Positions 25,321-34,535 of a stretch of 64,000 bases of DNA are shown piece after piece. The notes under the pieces are model-generated. The model did no database searches and was not told where the DNA came from. It saw only the letters and a list, made by a program, of their open reading frames with translations. The translations under genes were made by a program, and so were the position numbers. Within the stretch, counting starts at the first letter, position 1; each line of letters opens with the position of its first letter. Source of the stretch: Puia dinghuensis (lineage in GTDB: Bacteria > Bacteroidota > Bacteroidia > Chitinophagales > Chitinophagaceae); contig NZ_BMJC01000006.1 in NCBI RefSeq assembly GCF_014642875.1, forward strand, positions 310,001 through 374,000. Reading direction: 5' to 3'.

Positions 25321-26562
25321 CTATAGTGGCTCAATATAATTCAAATCTTTTCCAAAGGTTTCGGGGGTAATCGCCAGGCAAATGGAGGATATGGCAAAAA
25401 CGATGATCCCGGTGATCCACCCTGCGTTGAAATACCCCTGGCTGGGCAGTAAGGCCTTGAACAGCGGAGACACGATGACAGCGAGTGAGCCGCGCGCCAT
25501 ATTCGGAACGGTAGTGGCGACAGTGGCGCGGATATTGGTCCCGAACTGTTCGGCGGCCATCGTCACGAACATGGCCCAGAAGCCCGTACCCAGGCCCAGG
25601 AATACACATACCCAGTATACGGCTGTGGGTGATTGCCCCTGCATATTGAAAAAGGCGATGACGGAAACGATCGTGATCGCATTGAAGAGCCAGAGGGATT
25701 TTTTACGGCTTTTAAACCACTGGCTGATAAAGCCGATGGCGACGTCCCCGATGGAGATGGCGGCGTAGGAGACCATGATGCCATAGCCGGGGTCCACCGG
25801 TCCGGTGACCTTCATAATAGAACCGAACTTATTCGAAAAGGTGATCAGGATGCCGATGACATACCAGTTGGGCAGGGCGATGAGGATAGCGGTGATGTAT
25901 TTCTTAAACCGCTGGCCATTGGTAAAAAGCGCCAGGAAGTTGCCTTTGCTGACCTTGGTGTCATGCATGCTTTTGTACATCCCGGATTCGAGCACGCCGA
26001 TGCGGAGTAACAAGAGGAGGAAACCCAGGCCGCCACCGATGAAATAGCATGTTCTCCAGCCATCCCCACCCACGCCGAACTGCGCCTTGATAAAATACGC
26101 AAATACGGCCCCGCTGAGGCCGATGCCGGCAACAAGGGAGGTGGCAATGCCCCGGCGTTCTTTTGGCATTATTTCGCTGACAAGCGTGATACCGGCGCCC
26201 AGTTCGCCCGCCAAGCCGAGACCAGTGATAAAACGCGCCGCCTCGTACTGGCCGAGGGTATGAACGAAACCATTGGCGATGCTGCCCAGGGAATACAGGA
26301 TGATCGAAGCAAACAGCACTTTGAGCCGGCCTCTTTTATCGCCGAGGATACCCCAGATGATGCCGCCGATGAGCAGGCCCAGCATCTGGATATTGAGGAT
26401 GTCCCCGCCTTTACTGTCGATGTCAGCGGCGCTGAGGCCGAGACCTTTGAGCGAAGGGATGCGGATAATACTGAACAACAAAAGATCATATACGTCGACA
26501 AAATAACCCAGCGCGCCGACTATTACCGCCAGGTTGAAAAGAGAAGGGGCTTTTTTCTCCAT
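25321..26562 (-). CDS. MFS transporter
   Basis: Inner-membrane transporter of 413 residues with twelve predicted membrane segments. The loop between segments 2 and 3 carries GDKRGRLK, the MFS motif A, and the N-terminal segment contains D in GYFVDVYDLLLF, as in the sugar/organic-anion subfamilies. The substrate cannot be read from the sequence. It lies between dedA-type and GT9 genes in a tight operon (gaps 6 and 0 bases). Confidence 0.88.
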   Translation of the reverse strand: MEKKAPSLFNLAVIVGALGYFVDVYDLLLFSIIRIPSLKGLGLSAADIDSKGGDILNIQMLGLLIGGIIWGILGDKRGRLKVLFASIILYSLGSIANGFVHTLGQYEAARFITGLGLAGELGAGITLVSEIMPKERRGIATSLVAGIGLSGAVFAYFIKAQFGVGGDGWRTCYFIGGGLGFLLLLLRIGVLESGMYKSMHDTKVSKGNFLALFTNGQRFKKYITAILIALPNWYVIGILITFSNKFGSIMKVTGPVDPGYGIMVSYAAISIGDVAIGFISQWFKSRKKSLWLFNAITIVSVIAFFNMQGQSPTAVYWVCVFLGLGTGFWAMFVTMAAEQFGTNIRATVATTVPNMARGSLAVIVSPLFKALLPSQGYFNAGWITGIIVFAISSICLAITPETFGKDLNYIEPL

Positions 26563-26568
26563 GAGGAT

Positions 26569-27273
26569 TTAAGATTTTTGATAGGGATCTTCGGCAGGAG
26601 CAGTATTCTTCCGGCCGAAAAAGAGTTTATATAGGACAGGAGCGGTAGTGATGACGACGATGCCGATGACGATCACTTCCAGATGTTTTTTAAGATCGAA
26701 CCCGAATTTCGTCATGAAGAGCTTGTCCAGGTAGTGCCCGGCAAAGAGCATGGCGAATACCCACGCGAGGCTGCCAACGACATTGTAGAGAACAAATTTC
26801 TTTTTGTCCATTGCCACGATGCCGGCAATGATGGGCGCGAAGGTTCTGACAATGGGCAGGAAGCGGGCGAAGACGATGGCTTCTCCCCCATGTTTGTCAT
26901 AGAACTCCTTAGCCTGGAAGAGGTATTTTTTCTTGAAGAGCAGGCTGTCCTTCCGGTGGAAAAGGAAGGGGCCGCTTTTATTACCAAACCAATATCCCAG
27001 GGCGTTGCCGATGATGCCGCATATGGAGACCAGCAGCCAGAGGACGATGAGATCGAGAAATTCACTGCCGGTGCCGCCGGAGATGATGCTGCCGATGAGT
27101 TTTTCGCTATAGATACCTGCTACGAACAACAGGCTGTCGCCGGGCAGGAAGAAGCCGAACATCAGCCCGGTTTCTGCAAATACAATAAACAAGAGTACCC
27201 ATAAGCCGCCGTTGTTGATGTAGAAGTCGGGATTTATCAGGTCTTTTAAGTGAATGGTTAAAAGCTGGAGCAT
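26569..27273 (-). CDS. DedA-family membrane protein
   Basis: The 234-residue protein shows the DedA signatures: FAETGLMFGFFLPGDSLLF near the N-terminus, GNALGYWFGNKSG and FARFLPIVRTFAPIIAG with the conserved Arg. DedA proteins are now viewed as lipid flippases or scramblases, including undecaprenyl-phosphate recycling. It follows the symporter gene by 4 bases, and this close packing supports joint expression. The C-terminus is Lys/Pro-rich. Confidence 0.92.
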   Translation of the reverse strand: MLQLLTIHLKDLINPDFYINNGGLWVLLFIVFAETGLMFGFFLPGDSLLFVAGIYSEKLIGSIISGGTGSEFLDLIVLWLLVSICGIIGNALGYWFGNKSGPFLFHRKDSLLFKKKYLFQAKEFYDKHGGEAIVFARFLPIVRTFAPIIAGIVAMDKKKFVLYNVVGSLAWVFAMLFAGHYLDKLFMTKFGFDLKKHLEVIVIGIVVITTAPVLYKLFFGRKNTAPAEDPYQKS

Positions 27274-27277
27274 AAGT

Positions 27278-28522
27278 TTATTTTATATTGACGGCGGTTT
27301 CTTCGAGTTCTCCTTCCCATTTGCTCACGATCGCGGCGGCAATGCTGTTGCCCAATACATTGGTAGCGCTGCGAGCCATGTCCAGGACCTGATCGATGCC
27401 CAGCAAAAGTAACAAACCCTGTTGAGGAATATTATATAAAGAAAGGGTTCCTGCTATTACGACCAGGGCTGCCCGCGGTACGCCGGCGATGCCCTTGCTG
27501 GTCAGCATCAGCACCAGCAACATGGATAATTCCTGTCCCAGGGTCAGCGGCACTCCATAGGCCTGGGCAATAAACAGGGAGGCGAAGGTCATATAAAGCA
27601 TGCTGCCATCAAGGTTAAAGGAGTAACCCAGGGGCAGGACAAAACTTACGATCCTGGGAGAGCAGCCGAAATTCTCCAGCTCGACGATCAGCCGGGGGAA
27701 AGCCGCTTCCGAGGAGGCCGTACTAAAGGCCAGAAGGATCATGTCCTTGACGTTGAGGGCCAGATCGATGACCCGGCGACCGATAAAAAACGATGCGACA
27801 AGCAGCAGGATCAACCACAAGCCAAGGATGGTGAGGTAAAAGCTAAAGATGAATTTACCATACGTCACCAGTAGTTCGGGACCTTTTATCGCCATGATGG
27901 AGGCGATAGCCGCCATGGCCGCTACCGGGGCAAAATACATGACATAACCCGTGACACGCAGGATGATATTCGTGACGGCATCCAGCGCCTTGATGACGAT
28001 CTTTCCCTGTTCGCCGATAGAAGCGGTGGCGATGCCGAAAAATACGGAGAAGACGACGATCTGCAGAATCTCGTTGCCCGCCAGGGCTTCAAAGATGCTG
28101 CGGGGGAAGATATGGGTGATGAATCCTTTAAAAGTGAGTGTACTGGCGTCGATACCTGTAGAGGCAGTCGAAGGGGGTATGGGAAGATTGAGCTCGCTGC
28201 CCAGGGACAGGCTGTTCATGATGATCAGGCCCAGCAGCAGAGATAGTAAGGAGGCGCACATAAACCACAGAAGGGTTTTGCCGCCAATGCGGCCTACGGC
28301 TTTGATATCTCCCAATTTCGCAATACCGACAACCAGAGAAGAAAAGACCAGGGGAGCGATGATCATCTTTATCATCCGGAGGAAGACGTCGGTGACGATG
28401 CCGAAGACGGTAGTAAAGCCGTCTATCGCGGCCGCCGAACTATTATAATGTATCGAAAGCCCCAGCAACACTCCTGCTACCATGGCGATCATGATCCATC
28501 CCGTAAGACTGATTTTTGGCAT
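27278..28522 (-). CDS. Dicarboxylate/amino acid:cation symporter (DAACS)
   Basis: The 414-residue inner-membrane symporter has the DAACS signatures: the serine-rich re-entrant loop AFSTASSEAAFPRLI, the NMDGT-like box here read as NLDGS in GYSFNLDGSMLYMTFA, and the second re-entrant part TSKGIAGVPRAALVVIA. Substrates of the family are glutamate, aspartate or C4-dicarboxylates. It is the first gene of the minus-strand run. No TAnnTTTG box is evident before it in the 200-base gap to the amino-acid permease. Confidence 0.92.
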   Translation of the reverse strand: MPKISLTGWIMIAMVAGVLLGLSIHYNSSAAAIDGFTTVFGIVTDVFLRMIKMIIAPLVFSSLVVGIAKLGDIKAVGRIGGKTLLWFMCASLLSLLLGLIIMNSLSLGSELNLPIPPSTASTGIDASTLTFKGFITHIFPRSIFEALAGNEILQIVVFSVFFGIATASIGEQGKIVIKALDAVTNIILRVTGYVMYFAPVAAMAAIASIMAIKGPELLVTYGKFIFSFYLTILGLWLILLLVASFFIGRRVIDLALNVKDMILLAFSTASSEAAFPRLIVELENFGCSPRIVSFVLPLGYSFNLDGSMLYMTFASLFIAQAYGVPLTLGQELSMLLVLMLTSKGIAGVPRAALVVIAGTLSLYNIPQQGLLLLLGIDQVLDMARSATNVLGNSIAAAIVSKWEGELEETAVNIK

Positions 28523-28722
28523 TCGAATCCTGTCCTTTGTCCTGCAAACAATCGAAAATTATTGATTTGACAAAACTTTAATGCTAAAAATCGCCCGCGG
28601 GCCCGTTGGCTGCAGCGAATTTTCGTTAAAGAATTGGGTTCGAGTATTAAATATTTGTTTACTTTCGGCCCTAGTCATCACATGTCATCTTATTTGAAAA
28701 TTATTATCAAAACAAGCTATTT

Positions 28723-30207
28723 ATGAGTTTATTCCGAAAGAAATCCCTGGATGCCCTCGTAGCGCAGGCAGCGGACTCGGAGCATGGTCTGAAGCGGACG
28801 CTCGGTGCCGGGAGCCTCATCGCCCTGGGTATCGGCGCCATTATCGGCGCCGGGCTGTTCGTACGGACAGCCGCTGCGGCCGGTGAGCATGCCGGTCCGG
28901 CTGTAACAATCTCCTTTATGGTAGCCGCCCTTGGTTGTGCCTTTGCCGGACTTTGCTACGCGGAGTTCGCTTCGATGATCCCCATCGCAGGCAGCGCCTA
29001 CACCTATGCTTATACTACCATGGGCGAACTGGTAGCCTGGGTCATTGGCTGGGCCCTCGTATTGGAATATGCGTTGGGCGCCGCCACGGTTTCCATCTCC
29101 TGGAGCGAATACCTCAATAAGCTCGTGGGGGGGAGCATTCCCTTCGAATGGTGCCATTCGCCTTTTGAGCGGGTGCTGGACACCGCCGGGGTGATGCATC
29201 ACGGGATCATCAATATTCCCGCGCTGATCATTCTGCTGGCACTTTCGCTGCTCCTGATAAGGGGTACGGCGGAATCCGCGACGGTGAATACCATCATTGT
29301 CATTATAAAAGTAACCATCGTACTCGTATTCATCGCCATCGGCTGGAGCTTCGTCAACCCCGGCAATCACCATCCCTATGTGATCCCCGCGGATGCGCCT
29401 CCTGCCCAGATGCGGGACGGAACGCTTTATTCCTATACCAGCTTTTTCAGGCATGGCTGGGGCGGCATACTCTCGGGTGCGGGCATCGTATTCTTTGCCT
29501 TTATCGGTTTTGACGCCGTGTCCACCGCCGCACAGGAGGCCAAGAACCCTACCAAAGATATGCCAGTCGGCATCCTGGGTTCCCTGGTGATCTGTACCAT
29601 CCTATATGTATTGTTCTCCTGGGTACTCACCGGCGTTGCGCCCTATACGGACTTTGTCAAGGCGGGTAAAGAGGCCTCTGTCGCCTATGCCATCGAGACC
29701 TATATGCATGGTTATCACTGGTTGTCGATTCTGGTAACGATCGCCATCCTAGCCGGCTTCTCTTCCGTGATCCTCGTGATGTTGCTTGGTCAAAGCCGGG
29801 TATTTTATACGATGGCTACCGATGGATTGCTGCCCAAGGTATTTTGCGCGCTCCACCCCAAATTCCGCACTCCGTATAAGTCGAATATGCTGCTGTTTGT
29901 CTTTGTAGGCCTGTTCGCCGGCTTTGTACCGGAGAGCGTAGCCGGCAATCTGACCAGCATCGGCACTCTGTTTGCCTTCATCCTCGTCAGCATCGGAGTA
30001 GTGATCCTGCGCGGGAGTGATCCGAACCGTCCCCGTCCGTTCAAGACCCCACTCGTGCCGGTGGTGCCCATCCTGGGAGCGCTCGTCTGTGCTGCCATGA
30101 TCGTCGGGCTGGATTCCGCCACCCAGATAACGGCATTGATATGGATGGTAATAGGATTGATCATCTATTTTGGGTACAGTAAAAACAACAGCAGACTAAA
30201 AGCGTAG
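28723..30207 (+). CDS. APC-family amino acid permease
   Basis: The 494-residue permease has about twelve to thirteen membrane segments. The first shows GAGSLIALGIGAIIGAGLFVRTAAAAG, the substrate-binding unwound helix of APC transporters, and segment 6 shows FFAFIGFDAVSTAAQEAKNP, typical of the cationic amino acid (CAT) subgroup. Substrate specificity is not decided by the motifs. It is transcribed divergently from the symporter gene and followed by yebC. Confidence 0.92.
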   Translation: MSLFRKKSLDALVAQAADSEHGLKRTLGAGSLIALGIGAIIGAGLFVRTAAAAGEHAGPAVTISFMVAALGCAFAGLCYAEFASMIPIAGSAYTYAYTTMGELVAWVIGWALVLEYALGAATVSISWSEYLNKLVGGSIPFEWCHSPFERVLDTAGVMHHGIINIPALIILLALSLLLIRGTAESATVNTIIVIIKVTIVLVFIAIGWSFVNPGNHHPYVIPADAPPAQMRDGTLYSYTSFFRHGWGGILSGAGIVFFAFIGFDAVSTAAQEAKNPTKDMPVGILGSLVICTILYVLFSWVLTGVAPYTDFVKAGKEASVAYAIETYMHGYHWLSILVTIAILAGFSSVILVMLLGQSRVFYTMATDGLLPKVFCALHPKFRTPYKSNMLLFVFVGLFAGFVPESVAGNLTSIGTLFAFILVSIGVVILRGSDPNRPRPFKTPLVPVVPILGALVCAAMIVGLDSATQITALIWMVIGLIIYFGYSKNNSRLKA

Positions 30208-30231
30208 TTTTTTGCGACACGGCAAAAAGCG

Positions 30232-30239
30232 TAAATTTG
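30232..30239 (+). promoter_or_regulatory. TAnnTTTG -7 box for the yebC-type gene
   Basis: TAAATTTG on the plus strand, 28 bases before the ATG. Confidence 0.55.
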
Positions 30240-30267
30240 CCCCCGCAATAAAAAAGAAGTAGTTTTT

Positions 30268-30990
30268 ATGGGTCGCATATTTGAAGTAAGAAAGCACACG
30301 ATGTTTGCCCGGTGGGACCGGATGGCCAAACAGTTTACCCGCATCGGAAAGGAAATCGCCATTGCCGTGAAGGCCGGAGGCCCCGACCCTGCCACCAACC
30401 CGGCATTGCGTCGTTGTTTTCAGAATGCGAAGAGCGTCAACATGCCCAAGGACAGGGTGGAGGCCGCCATTAAGCGGGCTCAGGGCAAGGAAATGGAGAA
30501 CTACGACGAAATTCTCTATGAAGGCTATGGGCCGCATGGTGTAGCCATCCTGGTGGAGACGGCGACGGATAACCATGTCCGCACGGTGGCCAATGTCAAA
30601 TCGCATTTCAACAAGCTGGGCGGTACGCTGGGCAACAGCGGCAGCGTAAGCTTCCAGTTCAAGAAAATGGGGGTCTTCAAGTTAAAACCGGAAGGCCTGA
30701 ACATGGATGATCTCGAGTTGGAACTGATCGACCATGGGCTGGAAGAAATGGGCGAAGGGACGGGTGAACATGACGAGCCGGTGATCGTCCTGCGGGCGGC
30801 ATTCCCTGACTTTGGCAGTATGCAGAAGGCGTTGGAAGAAAAAGGTATCACGCCTATCAGTTCGGAGATCGAGTGGATACCCACCAGTACAGTCGAGCTG
30901 CCGGAAGAGCAGGCGCAGGAAGTATTGAAGCTGGTAGACAAGCTGGAGCAGGACGAAGATGTACAGAAAGTCTTCTACAACTTAAAATAG
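30268..30990 (+). CDS. YebC/PmpR-family protein
   Basis: Cytoplasmic protein of 240 residues from the YebC/TACO1 family, recently tied to relief of ribosome stalling and earlier called a transcription regulator. The N-terminus [22 protein letters not shown] is the Bacteroidota variant and differs from the GHSKWANIKHRK of E. coli. Later parts are standard: [52 protein letters not shown] strong terminator follows. Confidence 0.93.
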   Translation: MGRIFEVRKHTMFARWDRMAKQFTRIGKEIAIAVKAGGPDPATNPALRRCFQNAKSVNMPKDRVEAAIKRAQGKEMENYDEILYEGYGPHGVAILVETATDNHVRTVANVKSHFNKLGGTLGNSGSVSFQFKKMGVFKLKPEGLNMDDLELELIDHGLEEMGEGTGEHDEPVIVLRAAFPDFGSMQKALEEKGITPISSEIEWIPTSTVELPEEQAQEVLKLVDKLEQDEDVQKVFYNLK

Positions 30991-30994
30991 TCGA

Positions 30995-31037
30995 AGGGCC
31001 GTCGCCAATGTATTTTGCGCGGCCCTCTTTATTTATT
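30995..31037 (+). terminator. Terminator of the yebC-type gene
   Basis: AGGGCCG pairs with CGGCCCT across an 18-base loop and is followed by CTTTATTTATT. It reaches the last codon of the converging E1 gene. Confidence 0.7.
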
Positions 31038-33426
31038 CGCTGATCATTTCGCGGATGGCATCCATAATATCTTCCGCATTGGGTTTGCTGAAATAATCGC
31101 CGTCGCTGGAATAAGCTGGCCGGTGGGCCTGGCCAGTGATCGTACGCGGCGCGGTGTCCAACCATTTATAGCCGCCCTGCTGCTCCATCACCTTATTAAA
31201 GATAAATCCTGCCGCCCCGCCGGGGACATCTTCATCCACGATGAGGATGCGGCTCGTCTTTTTCAACGATTCGAGGATGCTGTGATGAACATCGAACGGC
31301 AATAAGGTCTGTACATCGATCACCTCGCAACTGATGCCAAAGGCTTCCAAAGACTGGGCTGCTTCCTGGACGATGCGCAGGGTGGCGCCATAGGAAACGA
31401 CGGTGATATCTTCTCCTTCCCTCAGGATCTCGGGTTCACCCAGCGGCACCCGAAAATCGAGGAGATTGGCCGGCAGTTTTTCTTTTAGTCTATAGCCATT
31501 GAGACATTCGATCATAATGGCCGGGTCTACCCCTTCCAGCAGGGTATTGTACATCCCGGCAGCCTGTACCATATTCCGGGGCACGCAGATATGCAATCCG
31601 CGCAGGGAGTGCAGGATCATGCCCATAGGCGAACCGCTGTGCCAGATACCTTCGAGCCGGTGGCCGCGGGTACGGATGATAAGGGGAGCAGTTTGCCTGC
31701 CTGCGGTGCGGTATTGCAGCGAGGCCAGATCGTCGCTCAGCGGCTGGAGGCCATATAACAAATAGTCGATGTATTGTATTTCGGCAATGGGCCGCAGTCC
31801 ACGGAAGGCCATGCCGATGCCCTGGCCCATGATGGTCAATTCGCGGATACCGGTGTCGAAGATGCGATCGGCTCCGTGTTTGGCTTGCAAACCCGCAAAA
31901 CCCTGGTTGACATCCCCAATTTTTCCGAGATCCTCGCCAAAGGCCAATACTTTGGGATTACGGGTGAACAGCTGGTCGAAATACCGGTTAAGAATTTCGT
32001 ATCCGTTGAGCACGGGCGCGTTGCCGGCGTAGACGGCTTTTACTTCCGGCACCTGGAGCACCTTGCGGGCGCCTTCATGATAAAGATGGGTATTATATAA
32101 GGCGGCGTTCTCTTTTTTTAATTCTTCATAGTAAGCCCTGGACTTGCGGGCGGAGGCGGTTGAACCGGCCAGCCCGATGGCTTCATGCAGGGTCTGCAGG
32201 ACTTCCTTGCGACCGGGCTCGCGATTGGCGGCCAGGGCAGCGGCCAGCTTGAGCAATTCTTCGGCGTGGTCAGGCGCTTCGTGGGCTACTTCGCGGATGA
32301 GTTCAACGCTGCGAGTCACCTGTACCCGGATGGGGGCCTGGTATTTATCCCAGGCGAGGTTGCGGCTGTTGCGAACCGATTCCTTCGCCTCTGTTTCTAT
32401 CTCACCGAGCTCTTCCTCGCTGGCAAGGGCATTGTCGATGATCCATTCCTTCATCTTCTTTATCGCATCCCATTCCCGTTCCCACTCGAGGCGTTCGGGC
32501 GATTTATACCGTTCATGACTGCCCGAGGTGGAATGCCCCTGCGGTTGTGTCACTTCTTCGACATGGAAGAGGGCCGGGGTATGGGTCTTTCTGACGGCGC
32601 GGAGCCCTGTTTCGAACACCTCGCACATGCCGGCATAATCCCAGGCTTTCACTTTATAGATATCGATGCCATTGGTGCCGTCCTCTTTCTGAAACCCTTT
32701 CACCAGTTCGGAGATCGACCCCTTGGTCGTCTGGAGTTGCCGGGGCACCGAGATACCATAGCCGTCATCCCATACGAAGATGGCCAGGGGAACCTGTAGC
32801 ACACCTGCGGCATTAAGCGTTTCCCAGAAATGACCTTCGCTGGTGGAAGCGTCGCCGATGGTGCAAAAGCAGACCTCGTTGCCGTTGTTGGACAATCCGG
32901 TGAATGGTTTCAGCACATTTACCTCGCGGAAAGCCTTCGAGGCGCAAGCCAGGCCAAGCGCCTTTGGCAACTGGGCGGCGGTCGGCGCGAGTCCGGCCGT
33001 CAGGTTCTTCCGGTTGACCAGGTCGAGCGGTGACCCGTCGGAATCGACAAAAGCGGTGGCAAAATGGGAATTCATCTGCCTCCCGGCGCTATGGGGGTCA
33101 TGGCTGGGATCGGGGTCGGCATACAACTGTGAAAAGAATTCTTCGATGGTGGCGGCTCCCGTAGCAAAGGCAAAGGTCTGATCCCGGTAGTAGCCGGCAT
33201 AAAAGTCTCCTGGTTTGAAAAACTTCGCCATCGCCACCTGGGGTACTTCTTTGCCATCGCCAAAGATGCCGAATTTGGCTTTCCCGGTGAGCACCTCCTT
33301 ACGGCCCAGGAGACTAGCCTCCCGGCTTTCACAGGCAGACCGGTAGTCTTTTAACACTTCTTCCCTGAATCTGTCAAAGGACAGCTTTTCGGGGTCAAGG
33401 ACGTCTATGGGAGCTAAATTTTCCAT
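31033..33426 (-). CDS. Branched-chain/2-oxoacid dehydrogenase E1, alpha-beta fusion
   Basis: Thiamin-diphosphate enzyme of 797 residues. The N-terminal half is E1 alpha with the TPP motif GDASTSEGHFWETLNAAGV; the C-terminal half is E1 beta with FGEDLGKIGDVNQGF, DTGIRELTIMGQGIGMAFRGLRP and the closing VIDVQTLLPFD. The two halves are usually separate genes; the fused form is common in Bacteroidota and feeds branched-chain 2-oxoacids to the E2/E3 subunits. E2 and E3 are not in the window. A TATTTTTG box lies 35 bases before the start. Confidence 0.9.
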   Translation of the reverse strand: MENLAPIDVLDPEKLSFDRFREEVLKDYRSACESREASLLGRKEVLTGKAKFGIFGDGKEVPQVAMAKFFKPGDFYAGYYRDQTFAFATGAATIEEFFSQLYADPDPSHDPHSAGRQMNSHFATAFVDSDGSPLDLVNRKNLTAGLAPTAAQLPKALGLACASKAFREVNVLKPFTGLSNNGNEVCFCTIGDASTSEGHFWETLNAAGVLQVPLAIFVWDDGYGISVPRQLQTTKGSISELVKGFQKEDGTNGIDIYKVKAWDYAGMCEVFETGLRAVRKTHTPALFHVEEVTQPQGHSTSGSHERYKSPERLEWEREWDAIKKMKEWIIDNALASEEELGEIETEAKESVRNSRNLAWDKYQAPIRVQVTRSVELIREVAHEAPDHAEELLKLAAALAANREPGRKEVLQTLHEAIGLAGSTASARKSRAYYEELKKENAALYNTHLYHEGARKVLQVPEVKAVYAGNAPVLNGYEILNRYFDQLFTRNPKVLAFGEDLGKIGDVNQGFAGLQAKHGADRIFDTGIRELTIMGQGIGMAFRGLRPIAEIQYIDYLLYGLQPLSDDLASLQYRTAGRQTAPLIIRTRGHRLEGIWHSGSPMGMILHSLRGLHICVPRNMVQAAGMYNTLLEGVDPAIMIECLNGYRLKEKLPANLLDFRVPLGEPEILREGEDITVVSYGATLRIVQEAAQSLEAFGISCEVIDVQTLLPFDVHHSILESLKKTSRILIVDEDVPGGAAGFIFNKVMEQQGGYKWLDTAPRTITGQAHRPAYSSDGDYFSKPNAEDIMDAIREMISE

Positions 33427-33461
33427 TGGAATGAATATTTGAGACGCAGTCGGTGGTCGTA

Positions 33462-33469
33462 CAAAAATA
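33462..33469 (-). promoter_or_regulatory. TAnnTTTG -7 box for the E1 gene
   Basis: TATTTTTG on the minus strand, 35 bases before the E1 ATG. Confidence 0.5.
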
Positions 33470-33571
33470 CCTGTATCTTATTGATTGTTAAAAAAATAAA
33501 ATAGCCGGTAATTTATTGGCAAAGCTGACGTTAAGTAAGTAATTTTATGACTCTATTAACGAGGCCAAACT

Positions 33572-34030
33572 ATGAAAAAAATAGCAATTGTGATCAGCCT
33601 TTTTGCCACATCTCTTGCCGTACGTGCGCAGGCGGTGAATATTGGCGGAACTGCCCTACCCCGCCCGGCAGATATGCTGCAGGTGAAGGATAACAGTCAC
33701 AACTTCGGCAAGATCCCCCAGGGCAGGCCGGCCACCACCACCTTCGAGATCGTAAACACCGGGTCAACACCCTTGAAGCTGGATAATGTCCAGGCTTCCT
33801 GCGGCTGCACCACCCCAGTGTGGAGCCGCGAGCCTATCGAAGCGGGCGGTACGGCCAAGATCGTGGTCGGTTACAATGCCTATGCAAAAGGGCCTTTTAC
33901 AAAGACTGTAACCATTGTATACAACACCAGCATGACCAAGACCCTCACTATCAGTGGGGAGGTGTATGAGGCACCGGCCAGTTCGGCGCCGGAAAACGCA
34001 TCAGTACAATTATTAAAACAAATAAATTGA
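33572..34030 (+). CDS. DUF1573 exported protein 1
   Basis: The 152-residue protein has a signal peptide (…LAVRAQA) and an Ig-like DUF1573 domain with the motif HNFGKIPQGRPATTTFEIVNTG, then ASCGCTTPVW, the CGCT motif of the family. The fold is related to the ASH/MSP domains; a function is not known. The gene precedes a paralogue by five bases. The C-terminal 20 residues are Ala/Ser-rich. Confidence 0.88.
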   Translation: MKKIAIVISLFATSLAVRAQAVNIGGTALPRPADMLQVKDNSHNFGKIPQGRPATTTFEIVNTGSTPLKLDNVQASCGCTTPVWSREPIEAGGTAKIVVGYNAYAKGPFTKTVTIVYNTSMTKTLTISGEVYEAPASSAPENASVQLLKQIN

Positions 34031-34035
34031 TCGCA

Positions 34036-34473
34036 ATGAAGAAATTAATCCTATTTGCCAGCGCCATAGCGTTATCCGTCGGTGTTTTTGCACAGGAGGC
34101 CCAAGTAAAGAAAGCTGAAGATGTAGTGAAGTTTAAGGAGCTTTCCTATGACTTTGGCAAGATCAAGCAGGGTACTCCCGTAAGCCATGACTTCGCCTTC
34201 ACCAATGTCAGCAGTTCCCCGGTGATCATCGAGTCCGCCATTGCTTCCTGCGGCTGTACGACACCCGTAAAACCCGAGGGCGCGATTCAGAAGGGCAAGG
34301 ATGACAAGATCACGGCCGGTTTCAACGCCGCCAATGCAGGTCCATTCAATAAGTCCATTACCATCAAGGTTGCCGGTATCGACCTGCCCCTTCAGATTCA
34401 CATTACAGGCGAGGTGCTTACCGCGGACGCATATGCCAAGTACGAGGCAGCCAAGAATAAAACAGGACGATAA
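34036..34473 (+). CDS. DUF1573 exported protein 2
   Basis: The 145-residue paralogue of the preceding gene: signal peptide (MKKLILFASAIALSVGVFAQ), SYDFGKIKQGTPVSHDFAFTN, ASCGCTTPVKPEG. The ATG at 34036 is chosen because it begins the signal peptide; an in-frame TTG three codons earlier overlaps the preceding stop. A perfect terminator ends the two-gene unit. Confidence 0.88.
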   Translation: MKKLILFASAIALSVGVFAQEAQVKKAEDVVKFKELSYDFGKIKQGTPVSHDFAFTNVSSSPVIIESAIASCGCTTPVKPEGAIQKGKDDKITAGFNAANAGPFNKSITIKVAGIDLPLQIHITGEVLTADAYAKYEAAKNKTGR

Positions 34474-34492
34474 ACGATAACTTCTCAACGAA

Positions 34493-34520
34493 AAGGCCGT
34501 CCATGCGACGGCCTTTTTTT
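34493..34520 (+). terminator. Terminator of the DUF1573 pair
   Basis: AAGGCCGTC pairs perfectly with GACGGCCTT around loop CATGC, followed by TTTTTG. It lies 15 bases before the aminotransferase start. Confidence 0.9.
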
Positions 34521-34535
34521 GTTTATTTTTACGCC

